This document shows positions 51,799-60,187 of a stretch of 64,000 bases of DNA, one piece after another. This stretch comes from Rikenellaceae bacterium. Its GTDB lineage: Bacteria; Bacteroidota; Bacteroidia; Bacteroidales; Rikenellaceae. Location: positions 62,001 through 126,000 of the forward strand of contig CABJAJ010000003.1 of assembly GCA_902363575.1 (NCBI GenBank). The letters are read 5' to 3'. Below the pieces are notes generated by a model, which had not been told where the DNA came from, did no database searches, and was given only the letters and a program-made list of their open reading frames with translations. A program made the translations under genes and the position numbers. Position 1 is the stretch's first letter; the number at the start of each line of letters is the position of its first letter.

Positions 51799-52182
51799 AT
51801 GAAACGAAGCATCATAACAACAGACGGTAACGGCAACATCATCATGCCGACCGACATTAGCGCAACCGCCATGAGCGAATGGGAACTTTGCGACCTGTTC
51901 GGAGTAACCGCCCCGACATTCCGTGCAGGGCTGAAGGCTCTTTGCAAGAGCGGAGTTTTAAGGGAATACGGGATAAGGCGAAGCATACGGGTATCCGATA
52001 ATTGCTGTATGGAGGTTTACAACCTTGAAGCGATAGTTACCCTCGCTTTCCATATCGGCACATTCGGAGCGGAACGGGTACGCAATGCCGTTCTTGAAAT
52101 ACTGTACCTGCGAAAAGAGAAAACAAGCATCTTCTTCTCGCTGAATACCAACGGTATATCCAAATCCGAATACTTCTCGTAG
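51799..52182 (+). CDS. Putative DNA-binding protein of mobilizable elements
   Basis: A 127-residue protein beginning 12 bases after int. The segment SEWELCDLFGVTAPTFRAGL plus KALCKSGVL looks like a helix-turn-helix, resembling the N-terminal part of RhuM-like proteins. The C-terminal half has a helical stretch ending ISKSEYFS. Proteins of this type accompany integrases in Bacteroides mobilizable elements, and a role in excision or regulation is plausible but not shown. Confidence 0.6.
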   Translation: MKRSIITTDGNGNIIMPTDISATAMSEWELCDLFGVTAPTFRAGLKALCKSGVLREYGIRRSIRVSDNCCMEVYNLEAIVTLAFHIGTFGAERVRNAVLEILYLRKEKTSIFFSLNTNGISKSEYFS

Positions 52183-52450
52183 CTGAATGCCTGACATAAT
52201 TCACTCGGTAAGTCAGTAATTCATTAAGTCAGTACGACAGACGCTCTGATTTTTTCTCCCGAAAAGCGTAATCCGACATTCGCTTTTCGGGAGTTTTCCG
52301 TTTGCACAACCCGTTTCCTGTCCCAAACCATTGAAAGTTTTTGTTTCGGGGGCTATTTGTCACCATTCTGCCGTGTTTTGCATAACAACCTATCCGATAA
52401 TTGATTATATTTTTGCAGCTGGTAATTTTCAAACTTAAAACCATTTGATT

Positions 52451-53758
52451 ATGTCAGCTATCGAACAACAGGACAGCCACAGACCGCCATCGGATGGCGG
52501 CATGGCAAAGGAAGAGTTTATCCGAGTGGGGACAACGCTCTATAAGATTGTGGAGCAGCCCAAACTGAACGGAGGGTATATAAGGAAACGCATCGCATGG
52601 AACAACGAGACCCTGCGACAGGATTACGGCAAGGATTACATCGGCAGAGTTCCCAAGTATGACGGCTTCTGCACAGTACCCGAACACATCGGCTACCGTT
52701 CCGTGGTCGGCAAGTTCCTTAACCTCTACGAACCGATAGACCACCGACCGCAGGAGGGCGATTTATCGCATATCCAATCTTTGGTACGGCACATCTTCGG
52801 GGAACAGTACGAGTTGGGGATGGACTATCTGCAAAGTCTGGGCTATACGCCTGTAAAGCAACAAGGCAGGAATCTGTGGTACAAATCACCGTTACGGGAA
52901 GAAACGGACGCATCGTTCAAGGTAAACACCGAGCTTGAAAAATGGTATGACTTCGGCATCGGCAAAGGCGGAAACATCCTCGCATTGGCAGCGGAACTCT
53001 ACCGTTCGGAAGATGTAGCCTATCTGTTGAGACGCATAGAGGAGCGGACAGCATACATCCGCCCTGCATCGTTCTCTTTTGGCAGACAGCATTCCGACAA
53101 TCGTACTTATCAGGGATTAAAGGTTGGAGAATTGTCCTCCCCTGCTCTTATAGCCTATCTGCAAGAAAGGGGAATAAACATCGGACTTGCCAAAAGAGAA
53201 TGCAGGGAGCTTCGGTTTATGAATGCCGACAAACCCTATTTTGCCATCGGCTTTCCGAACATGGCAGGAGGATATGAAGTGCGCAACAGATACTTCAAGG
53301 GATGTGTCGCCCCGAAAGATATCACCCATATCCGACAGCAGGGCGGACAACGATGTATGTGTTACCTGTTCGAGGGGTTCATGGATTACCTTTCATTCCT
53401 TACCATCCGAGTAGAAAACAATCCGCAACACCCGCGATTGGACACACAGGACTATATCATATTGAACTCCGTTTCCAATCTTGCAAAAGCGGAAAGCATA
53501 TTGGAGACCTACACCCAAGTCGGCTGTTTCCTTGACAACGACACGGCAGGACGGAACACTTGCAAGAAGCTGAAAGAGAAGTTTGGGGAACGGCTGCTTG
53601 ACAAGTCAATGTACTATCGTGAGTATAAGGACTTGAACGACTACCTGTGCGGTAAGCCCTTGTCCCAATCGGCAGAGCCGATAAAGGAGAAGAAGCAAGT
53701 CCAATCCGCAAGGCGGATGATGCAGCCACCGAAAAAGAAAGGGGGATTTCATCTGTAA
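52451..53758 (+). CDS. Chimeric helicase-start/TOPRIM primase protein
   Basis: A 435-residue protein that looks like a fusion. Residues 1 to about 125 (EEFIRVGTTLYKIVEQPKLN, LVRHIFGEQYELGMDYLQ) match the start of the large primase-helicase protein of Bacteroides mobilizable elements. From about residue 126 (LGYTPVKQQGRNLWYKSPLR, WYDFGIGKGGNILALAAELY) the sequence is the CHC2-like/TOPRIM primase of the same elements. TOPRIM residues are Glu308 in LFEGFMDYLSF and Asp362/Asp364 in CFLDNDTAGR. The helicase ATPase core is absent and the zinc-finger start of the primase is partly replaced. The frame is kept, so it may be expressed. A TTG six bases upstream is an alternative start. Confidence 0.82.
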   Translation: MSAIEQQDSHRPPSDGGMAKEEFIRVGTTLYKIVEQPKLNGGYIRKRIAWNNETLRQDYGKDYIGRVPKYDGFCTVPEHIGYRSVVGKFLNLYEPIDHRPQEGDLSHIQSLVRHIFGEQYELGMDYLQSLGYTPVKQQGRNLWYKSPLREETDASFKVNTELEKWYDFGIGKGGNILALAAELYRSEDVAYLLRRIEERTAYIRPASFSFGRQHSDNRTYQGLKVGELSSPALIAYLQERGINIGLAKRECRELRFMNADKPYFAIGFPNMAGGYEVRNRYFKGCVAPKDITHIRQQGGQRCMCYLFEGFMDYLSFLTIRVENNPQHPRLDTQDYIILNSVSNLAKAESILETYTQVGCFLDNDTAGRNTCKKLKEKFGERLLDKSMYYREYKDLNDYLCGKPLSQSAEPIKEKKQVQSARRMMQPPKKKGGFHL

Positions 53759-53803
53759 TGTGCTCGTCTGCTTTCCGAAAGGTATTTAGACAGAAATACC
53801 ATA

Positions 53804-53881
53804 GCTCAATAGGGCGTTTTCTTCACGCATTACTCCGTAACGCTAAAAACACCCTATCGAGCCAAAGGGAAATCCCTTTGG
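53804..53881 (+). other. oriT: Stem-loop cluster, candidate oriT
   Basis: Between the primase and the relaxase, GCTCAATAGGGCGTTTT (53804-53820) pairs with AAAACACCCTATCGAGC (53846-53862) with two mismatches. Directly next to it CCAAAGGGA/TCCCTTTGG forms a 9-bp hairpin (53862-53881). MobV relaxases nick near inverted repeats upstream of their own gene, so this is the most likely transfer origin. A short open frame across it (53758-54000) has no coding character. Confidence 0.5.
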
Positions 53882-54024
53882 AAACCCTGTGCAAACGAGA
53901 GCAGAAGCCAAACTCGTTTGGATTATGCCGAGTGCAGCAAGGGTTCATTTGCATAATAAACCCTGTGAGCCGATGCCACAGGCAGAGAGAAGAAACATAA
54001 CGATAACCGCAAAATAGAAATAAA

Positions 54025-55332
54025 ATGGGATATTTTTCATTGGACATTAAGAAAGCAAAGGGTACATCGGACACCACGCAGTCCGACCATATAGAGAGAA
54101 AGATAATACCTAAAAACGCAGACCCGACAAGGACACATCTGAACAGGGTGCTTGTCGAATACCCCGATGGCGTTCACGGCAGGGATGAAGCGATTGCCCA
54201 CAGACTGAACACGGCAGGCATCAGACGGAAAATCACACACGACCAAGTCCGTGTCGTTCGGGTGGTTTTGTCGGGTACGCACGAGGACATGATGAACATA
54301 CAGGAAAAAGGAGAACTCGATGAATGGCGCAACGACAGCATCCAATGGCTGCAAGCCACATTCGGCAAAGACAATGTGGTTGCCGCACATCTGCACATGG
54401 ACGAGAAGACTCCGCACATCCACGCAGCCGTTGTTCCCATCGTGACGGGTGAAAGGCGCAAAGCCAAGAAAGAGCAAACGGACGGTAAGCGCAAGTACCG
54501 CAAGAAAACAAATTCCGTCCGCTTGTGTGCCGATGACCTGTTCAACCGCCAGACCTTGGTCGCCTACCACGACAATTACGCAAGGGTGATGGCGAAATAC
54601 GGATTGCAGCGTGGGGTACGGGGTTCGGAAGCACGGCACACCACCACCATGCAGTATTATAGGGACTTGAAAAAGAAGAATGAAGTCCTCGAAACTGAAA
54701 CCAGACTGTTGCAGGAGAAGAAAGCCGAGGCGCAGGAGGAACTGAAGCAGGTGAAAGCGGAAATCCGTACCGACAAGCTCAAAAACGCAGCCACCGATAC
54801 GGCAACCGCCCTTGCAAGCAGTGTGGGCTCTCTTTTCGGAAGTGGAAAGATGAAATCGTTGGAGCGCAGGAACGAGGATTTGCAAGACCGCATCCTTGAA
54901 CTTGAAAACGAAACCCGACAACGGGAACGGCAACAAGCCAAGCAGATACAGGAGATAAGAAACGCTTACGAGCAACAGCACCGCAAGCTGTCGGAGTTTG
55001 CGGATTTTGTCAGACGCTACTTTCCGTATGTGGAGAAGCTGATGCCTATAATAAACTTCCTGCGTGACCGATTGAAGTTCAATGACGGAATAATCAGAAG
55101 ACTGTGCGAGTTCAAGGAGGTCGGGATAAAAGGCGAACTCTATTCTTCCGAATTTAACCGAAGTTTTGATACCCGACACTCCGTCTGCTCCATCAAACAG
55201 GATGAAAGCGGTAAATTCGATTTCAAGATAGACGGGGTTTCACACGTGAGCTGGTTCAGAAAGAAAATGAATGAGTTTAGAGAAGCTATCGGAATACCGA
55301 AACCAAGACAGAATAGGAGTATGAAACTGTAA
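54025..55332 (+). CDS. MobV-family relaxase (plasmid recombination/mobilization protein)
   Basis: A 435-residue relaxase that nicks oriT and pilots the strand during mobilization. The Pre/Mob N-terminal domain (1-200) has the metal-binding motif AHLHMDEKTPHIHAAVVPI (His122, His124, His131, His133) and RTHLNRVL near residue 37. A long coiled coil (about 215-325: LKKKNEVLETETRLLQEKKA and beyond) and a C-terminal domain of unknown role follow. It lies 143 bases downstream of the candidate oriT hairpins and is followed by a terminator. Confidence 0.93.
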   Translation: MGYFSLDIKKAKGTSDTTQSDHIERKIIPKNADPTRTHLNRVLVEYPDGVHGRDEAIAHRLNTAGIRRKITHDQVRVVRVVLSGTHEDMMNIQEKGELDEWRNDSIQWLQATFGKDNVVAAHLHMDEKTPHIHAAVVPIVTGERRKAKKEQTDGKRKYRKKTNSVRLCADDLFNRQTLVAYHDNYARVMAKYGLQRGVRGSEARHTTTMQYYRDLKKKNEVLETETRLLQEKKAEAQEELKQVKAEIRTDKLKNAATDTATALASSVGSLFGSGKMKSLERRNEDLQDRILELENETRQRERQQAKQIQEIRNAYEQQHRKLSEFADFVRRYFPYVEKLMPIINFLRDRLKFNDGIIRRLCEFKEVGIKGELYSSEFNRSFDTRHSVCSIKQDESGKFDFKIDGVSHVSWFRKKMNEFREAIGIPKPRQNRSMKL

Positions 55333-55340
55333 ATCAAAAA

Positions 55341-55376
55341 AATCCGTGATGTTCGAATGGCAGATCACGGATTTTT
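55341..55376 (+). terminator. Terminator of the relaxase gene
   Basis: AATCCGTGAT and ATCACGGATT form a 10-bp perfect stem with a 13-base loop, followed by T-rich sequence. It separates the mobilization genes from the AT-rich cargo. Confidence 0.85.
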
Positions 55377-55451
55377 CATACTTTTGTATTGGATTGAGGC
55401 TACTCTTTCCAAAACATATTAGAATTAAGAAGAAGCGTTATGCTTATCTTG

Positions 55452-55569
55452 TACTTGAAAACGTAGGAAATTTTCAATTAGATGCAAGGATAGCATAGTG
55501 ATTCTCACGCATATAGCGTGGGCTACTATTGTTACATCTGCATCTATGGTTTCCTACGACCTTCAAGTA
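55452..55569. other. 118-base element with nested perfect inverted repeats
   Basis: Outer arms TACTTGAA (55452-55459) and TTCAAGTA (55562-55569) pair perfectly. Next come CGTAGGAAA (55462-55470) with TTTCCTACG (55550-55558) and TAGATGCA (55479-55486) with TGCATCTA (55539-55546). Innermost is the hairpin TCACGC-ATATA-GCGTGG near 55505-55521. The nested order gives a long rod with internal loops. It could be a structured RNA, a leader element for the gene at 55643, or a small MITE-like insertion. Confidence 0.65.
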
Positions 55570-55642
55570 AGAGTGTGGCTTTGTAGTTCACGCTTTTTCG
55601 TAGGTTGGACTAAAATGTTTATTAAATATAATACAACAAATT

Positions 55643-56221
55643 ATGAAGAAGTTGATTGTATCATTCGCATTTGTTTTAATTGCTTTGACATCGTATGCTC
55701 AAAGTAGTTCCGAACACCTTACCTTTAAGGGAATTCCCATTGAGGGAAGTATGACTGAATTTTGTCAGAAGTTAAAAGCTAAAGGATTCACTTCTATTGG
55801 CAGTGAAAACAATCTTGCATTGTTTATGGGAGACTTTACAGGTCGTAATGCAACTATAGGTGTAACAGCTACAGATGATGGGAAAAGTGTATTTGCCGTA
55901 GCTGTGTTGTTTGACCCAAGTGGTGAATGGAATACGCTTGTTAATACTTATAACTATTATAAAGATTTATACACCCGAAAATATGGCAATCCGACTATTT
56001 CAAAAGAGAAGAACCCTGCCCATTTGGATTCCAATACAGCTTTAATGGCAGAAGTTCATCAAGGAACTGTTGTTTGGGGTAGTGCTTGGGAGGTAACAGG
56101 AGGAAACATTGAATTATCGATAGAAAAGACTTCTGGTTTTTATGAGGGTATGGTAATGATTCGTTATCGTGATTCTCAAAATGTAGAAACTAAAATTCAA
56201 AAAGATTTAGAGGATATTTAG
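55643..56221 (+). CDS. Exported protein of unknown function
   Basis: A 192-residue protein with a signal peptide (MKKLIVSFAFVLIALTSYAQ) cut before SSSEHLTF. The mature part is alpha/beta: an N-terminal strand-helix (LTFKGIPIEGSMTEFCQKLK), then strands such as NLALFMGDFTGRNATIGVTA and VVWGSAWEVTGGNIELSIEK. I recognise the type as a common small secreted Bacteroidales protein but know no function. AT-rich composition and codon use differ from the host. It is followed 78 bases later by another exported protein and then a helicase gene. Confidence 0.8.
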   Translation: MKKLIVSFAFVLIALTSYAQSSSEHLTFKGIPIEGSMTEFCQKLKAKGFTSIGSENNLALFMGDFTGRNATIGVTATDDGKSVFAVAVLFDPSGEWNTLVNTYNYYKDLYTRKYGNPTISKEKNPAHLDSNTALMAEVHQGTVVWGSAWEVTGGNIELSIEKTSGFYEGMVMIRYRDSQNVETKIQKDLEDI

Positions 56222-56299
56222 TATCCTATGTATGCGACTTATTCAAAATGTGTCTGGTACATGAATCCGTTAATTGTCAAATAATAACATAACAGAATT

Positions 56300-56959
56300 A
56301 TGAAAAAGCTTTTCGTATTATTCGCTTTAATGGTTATAGCTTCTACATCATATGCTCAAGTCTATAAAATGTATAAGACTCGGAACTATCATAATCAACT
56401 TCGCTTAAATACAATGACAGGCGAAGTACAACAAATTCAAGATGATGGTCAGTCTTGGGAAATTTGTAGTGCGAGAGAAATTTTAGGAGATAAAGAAGGA
56501 CGATTTCGCCTTTATGAAACACAGAATATGTGGACATTCATAATGCTTGATACATATACAGGTAAGAATTGGCAAGTCCAGTTTAGTGTCAAGGGTGAGG
56601 ATTACATGTTTGCTGCACCAATCAACATATTTTCTCTTGCATATCCTGAGAAGTCGTCAAATTGGACTAATAGATTTCAGATGTTTGCCACTGAAAACAT
56701 GTGGACATTTATATTGTTGGACTCATATAATGGACGACTATGGCAAGTTCAATATAGTACACAAGATTTAGACAACCTATTTTGTATTCCTATAAATAAA
56801 TACGAATTAGTAGAAAATAACGAAAGGTGTATATTCTCTATTCAGCCACTGACAAGTATGTATCAATACTATCTTATAAACGATAATACAGGTGATATGT
56901 GGAAATTTCAGTGGAGTACTAAGGGTGATGATTATAGATGGATTGAAAGATTCAGATAA
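56300..56959 (+). CDS. Exported protein with internal repeats
   Basis: A 219-residue protein with a signal peptide (MKKLFVLFALMVIASTSYAQ). The mature part has about four repeats of 40-50 residues built around N(M/Q)WTFI(M/L)LD(T/S)Y(T/N)G, then W(Q)VQ(F/Y)S. The best copies read ENMWTFILLDSYNGRLWQVQ and QNMWTFIMLDTYTGKNWQVQ, with weaker first and last copies. This suggests a beta-propeller-like or stacked beta structure. It lies 14 bases before the helicase gene, so it is likely co-transcribed. Function unknown. Confidence 0.78.
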   Translation: MKKLFVLFALMVIASTSYAQVYKMYKTRNYHNQLRLNTMTGEVQQIQDDGQSWEICSAREILGDKEGRFRLYETQNMWTFIMLDTYTGKNWQVQFSVKGEDYMFAAPINIFSLAYPEKSSNWTNRFQMFATENMWTFILLDSYNGRLWQVQYSTQDLDNLFCIPINKYELVENNERCIFSIQPLTSMYQYYLINDNTGDMWKFQWSTKGDDYRWIERFR

Positions 56960-56973
56960 ATATTACTTCCAAT

Positions 56974-59589
56974 ATGCAGCCATTGTTCATTTGGGTAATT
57001 TGTATAATTGCTATTTCGGTTATTGTAATAGCGATGGTACGAACACGCCTAAAAAACAAATCCAAAGAGCTTGCAGAAAAGCTAAACCATATATCTGCAT
57101 ATAGCGAGAAATCAAATTATGAGCAAGCAAAAGAGAGATTATCGGCTCTTAAGGAGGGGGCGTTTATAGATATTCCCTCAGACTTAAATAATGGCTTTTA
57201 TGGCAGGGTAATCTCCGCAACGCAAGAAAAAGATTTCATCAATCATTATAAGGTGCATTTCCAAGAGGCATATTCACTTCTGAAGAAACTTGAAGCATTT
57301 AACATCACTCCATCAGAAACCATATCCAAATTCATTAACGACTTTGGAAGAATCAACAAACTTGTAAAACAACACAATGATGGTGTTATAACCTTTCTAC
57401 TTGACACGCACAGGGACTTTTTTGACCATTGCCTAAAATACCCATTAGACAAGCAACAAAGACGCTCAATTGTTTCAGAAGAGGATAATTGTTTAGTAGT
57501 CAGCAGTGCAGGTAGTGGTAAAACCTCTTCAATTGTCGGTAAGGTTAAATATCTCACCGAAATCAAGGGTATAGCACCTGAAAGAATTTTACTTATCAGT
57601 TATACCAACAAAGCAGCAGCCGAACTAACCGAAAGAATGGCGACCAATGGATTGAAAGGCTACACATTCCATAAGTTAGCCATTGATATTATAGGCAAAA
57701 CGACAGGTACAAAACCATCTATTTGCGACAATACAGATTCATTGTTTGTAGATATATATCACAAATTGTTAGATAAATCGTCTTTCAAGAAAAGTATAGT
57801 GGAATACTTTATTGATTACCAAACGAATGAAGCTGATTGGGAACAACGCAAGAATGAAAGACGGGAGCAATTATCAGGACTAAAGAATGTGCAGCTAAAG
57901 GCGATGTTTCCCGATATGGACGGCAGAGCCATATATGTGAGAAGTGAACAAGAACAAAAAATATGTTTTGCTTTGTCCTCGCTGGGAGTGAAATTCAGAT
58001 ATGAAGAACCATACGAACATCAATTAGCAGATGAGATGCACTCACAATATCGTCCCGACTTCTCAATATATTTTAAGCAAGGAGGAGTAACCAAACGCAT
58101 CTATCTTGAACATTTCGGAGTTGATGAACACGGGCTTGTTCCTGCTTGGTTCGCAAAAGATAAGGGTATAACCTACGAAGAAGCCAATCAGAAATACAAT
58201 GATGGTATAACTTGGAAGAAAACTGCTCACGAGAAATTTGGCACACAACTTTTAGTAACATCAAGTGCAGATTTTCATTATTCTGATATTAGGGATAAAC
58301 TCCGTAAACTATTAGCTGAAGCAGGTGTACCAATTCAAGAAAAGACCGATGAGGAGTTATACGATTTAGTACTACCCAAAGGCAGCAAGCAGGAAAAGGC
58401 GTTTATACGACTTGTTGTTACTTTCGTTACATTGGTAAAATCAAGTTGTAAATCAGTTAAAGAGGTTTTGAAACAAGCCAAAAATGCAGATGATGAACGA
58501 AGTGTGTTTATCATCAAGAATATATTTCAACCTGTATATGAACGCTACATAAATGCGTTAAGCGATAGTAACCAAATTGATTTTACCGATGCTATTCTTC
58601 AAGCCACTGAGATATGTCGTACTTCACACCCTGTTGAATATGATTATATCATAGTGGATGAGTTTCAAGATATTTCTGTTGACCGTTACAACTTCTTGAA
58701 AGTATTGCGAGAGGGTAATCCTCCTGCAAAGTTGTATTGTGTGGGTGATGATTGGCAGTCTATTTATCGTTTTTCGGGAAGTGATATGGCTCTATTCAAT
58801 CAATTCCCCGAATATTTTGGAACAACGGAGATAAACAAGATTGAAACGACATACAGATTTGGAGAGCCTTTGGTTTCTTTATCGTCGAACTTTATACAAC
58901 GCAATAAAGCCCAAATACAAAAGAATATCCATTCGTTCAGCTCAGAAATGAGAACCGAGTTGGAATTCTATGCTTATGATAGACGAGATTACTGCAATAC
59001 GATAGGGCAACTTGTAGCTTCTATTCCATCGGATAAATCAATATTCCTATTGGGGCGTTACTCTTTTGATGATTACTACCTCTCTTTTATGTACCAATCA
59101 ATTAAAGAGGGTAATAGATTCTACTATGTGATAGGAGGACGAAAAATAGAGTTTTTAACCGTACATAAGTCAAAAGGTCTTGAAGCGAATTATGTAATAC
59201 TCTTACAATGCAATAAAGATACATACGGTTTCCCATCACAGGTGAGTGACGACCCTGTGCTTAACTATGTGCTCACTAAGAGCGACCAATTCCCATACGG
59301 AGAAGAAAGAAGATTATTCTATGTTGCAATAACAAGGGCTAAGATAAAAACGCTTGTATTATACGATAAGCGTTTCCCGTCTGTATTTGTGGATGAATTC
59401 TTGCACCCCGAAAAGGTGTCAGAAGAAAGCTATGTAAAGCACCCTAACGCCAATAAAAGATGGACAAGAAGTGCAGACCAATTTTTATTGAAACTGCACA
59501 ATGAAGGTAAGAGTGTCAAATATATTGCAAACAAAATGGGTAGAAGTCAAACTTCGATTGTAATGCGATTAAACAAACTAAAAAAATAG
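56974..59589 (+). CDS. Membrane-anchored UvrD/helicase IV-like helicase
   Basis: An 871-residue superfamily 1 helicase. It has a single N-terminal membrane helix (about 4-22). Walker A SSAGSGKTSS (179-184) is followed by ISYTNKAAAEL, Walker B IIVDEFQDIS (about 556-564), GDDWQSIYRFSGSD, VHKSKGLEANYVIL and the C-terminal YVAITRAK. Between the helicase blocks lies a PD-(D/E)xK-like insertion (LGVKFRYEEPYEHQL, RPDFSIYF, IYLEHFGVDEHG), as in helicase IV. The last 45 residues (KLHNEGKSVKYIANKMGRSQ) form a predicted helix-turn-helix. The combination of membrane anchor, helicase, nuclease-like insert and DNA-binding tail on mobile DNA suggests a defence or DNA-uptake role; this is inference. Confidence 0.88.
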   Translation: MQPLFIWVICIIAISVIVIAMVRTRLKNKSKELAEKLNHISAYSEKSNYEQAKERLSALKEGAFIDIPSDLNNGFYGRVISATQEKDFINHYKVHFQEAYSLLKKLEAFNITPSETISKFINDFGRINKLVKQHNDGVITFLLDTHRDFFDHCLKYPLDKQQRRSIVSEEDNCLVVSSAGSGKTSSIVGKVKYLTEIKGIAPERILLISYTNKAAAELTERMATNGLKGYTFHKLAIDIIGKTTGTKPSICDNTDSLFVDIYHKLLDKSSFKKSIVEYFIDYQTNEADWEQRKNERREQLSGLKNVQLKAMFPDMDGRAIYVRSEQEQKICFALSSLGVKFRYEEPYEHQLADEMHSQYRPDFSIYFKQGGVTKRIYLEHFGVDEHGLVPAWFAKDKGITYEEANQKYNDGITWKKTAHEKFGTQLLVTSSADFHYSDIRDKLRKLLAEAGVPIQEKTDEELYDLVLPKGSKQEKAFIRLVVTFVTLVKSSCKSVKEVLKQAKNADDERSVFIIKNIFQPVYERYINALSDSNQIDFTDAILQATEICRTSHPVEYDYIIVDEFQDISVDRYNFLKVLREGNPPAKLYCVGDDWQSIYRFSGSDMALFNQFPEYFGTTEINKIETTYRFGEPLVSLSSNFIQRNKAQIQKNIHSFSSEMRTELEFYAYDRRDYCNTIGQLVASIPSDKSIFLLGRYSFDDYYLSFMYQSIKEGNRFYYVIGGRKIEFLTVHKSKGLEANYVILLQCNKDTYGFPSQVSDDPVLNYVLTKSDQFPYGEERRLFYVAITRAKIKTLVLYDKRFPSVFVDEFLHPEKVSEESYVKHPNANKRWTRSADQFLLKLHNEGKSVKYIANKMGRSQTSIVMRLNKLKK

Positions 59590-59635
59590 TCGAACTTTTT
59601 CTTTGATGTACCTTGTGTGCATCGGACTATTCTAT

Positions 59636-59643
59636 TATTTTTG
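59636..59643 (+). promoter_or_regulatory. Orphan promoter box at the element edge
   Basis: TATTTTTG fits TAnnTTTG. No coding frame follows; a short transcript with the CTTGAA...TTCAAG hairpin is possible. Confidence 0.35.
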
Positions 59644-59799
59644 TACACAGAAACGAGTTACTTGAAAGCAATTCAAGGTAGAACGCAGCAGATTGTACCG
59701 TTGCCAAGTCATTACCTCAAAAACGGGTAATTATCCCAAAGTCCTTTGTATAAGGTACTAACAGAAGTTTTCCAGAATTAGCAAAAAAGTTTTACCGGA

Positions 59800-59894
59800 C
59801 ATTCCCGCCCGAGCATTCCCGCCCGGGCATCTCTGTCCGCGCATCCTGTCCGAGCATCCCTGTCCGAGTATCTCTGTCCGCGCGTTCCTGCCCC
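59800..59894. repeat. 14-base tandem repeat array
   Basis: Six consecutive units of 13-14 bases (starting at 59800, 59814, 59828, 59842, 59855 and 59869) plus a partial seventh. They follow the pattern CAT-C/T-(C/T)C(T/C)G(T/C)CCG(A/C)G. Neighbouring units differ at two to four positions. Confidence 0.8.
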
Positions 59895-59963
59895 GTATGC
59901 CGGCGGTTGCGTTCTATCCGGCTTTCTGTCCGGAGCACCCTTTCCCCGCTGTTCCCAGTCCGA

Positions 59964-60105
59964 ATCACCGCACCGGTTCCTCCATTCGCGTTGCCCTTGT
60001 CCGAGTCGTCCGGCCCGAAGCGTCTTTGTCCCTCGTCCGATTCATCCTTTGTGGTATCGTCGGGATCACCGCACCGGTTCCTCCATTTGCGTTGCCTTGT
60101 CCGGA
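59964..60105. repeat. Direct repeat upstream of the cyd operon
   Basis: ATCACCGCACCGGTTCCTCC and the bases that follow (about 40 in total) occur at 59964-60004 and 60065-60104, about 101 bases apart, with one base change and one indel. Confidence 0.8.
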
Positions 60106-60187
60106 TCCTCCGGCCTGCCGGGAAAAGACCGATTCGCGCCCCGTGGCGTCCGTTTCGCAGCGGCGGCGCGATTTTGACGCCCGGGAA

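Larger units (their letters stand above)
50300..59790. mobile_element. Integrated mobilizable element (about 9.5 kb)
   Basis: GC drops sharply relative to both flanks, further still after 55380. The segment carries a tyrosine recombinase, a small putative DNA-binding protein, a primase, a stem-loop region, a MobV relaxase and three cargo genes. There are no conjugation (Tra) genes, so transfer would need a helper. Boundaries are approximate: no convincing attL/attR direct repeat was found by eye between about 50280-50545 and 59580-59800, and no tRNA gene is adjacent. Confidence 0.8.

Noticed and set aside
53758..54000. An 80-residue open frame between primase and relaxase
   Set aside because: It covers the hairpins proposed as oriT, has no coding character and no homologue I recognise.
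50320..59740. Possible attachment-site repeat: CCTCGAAAAACGGG near 50319 and CCTCAAAAACGGG near 59715
   Set aside because: The match is short, needs one indel and does not coincide with the composition changes on both sides, so it is likely chance.
59800..59894. Possible CRISPR array
   Set aside because: The units are contiguous 14-base repeats without spacers, and no cas gene is present.
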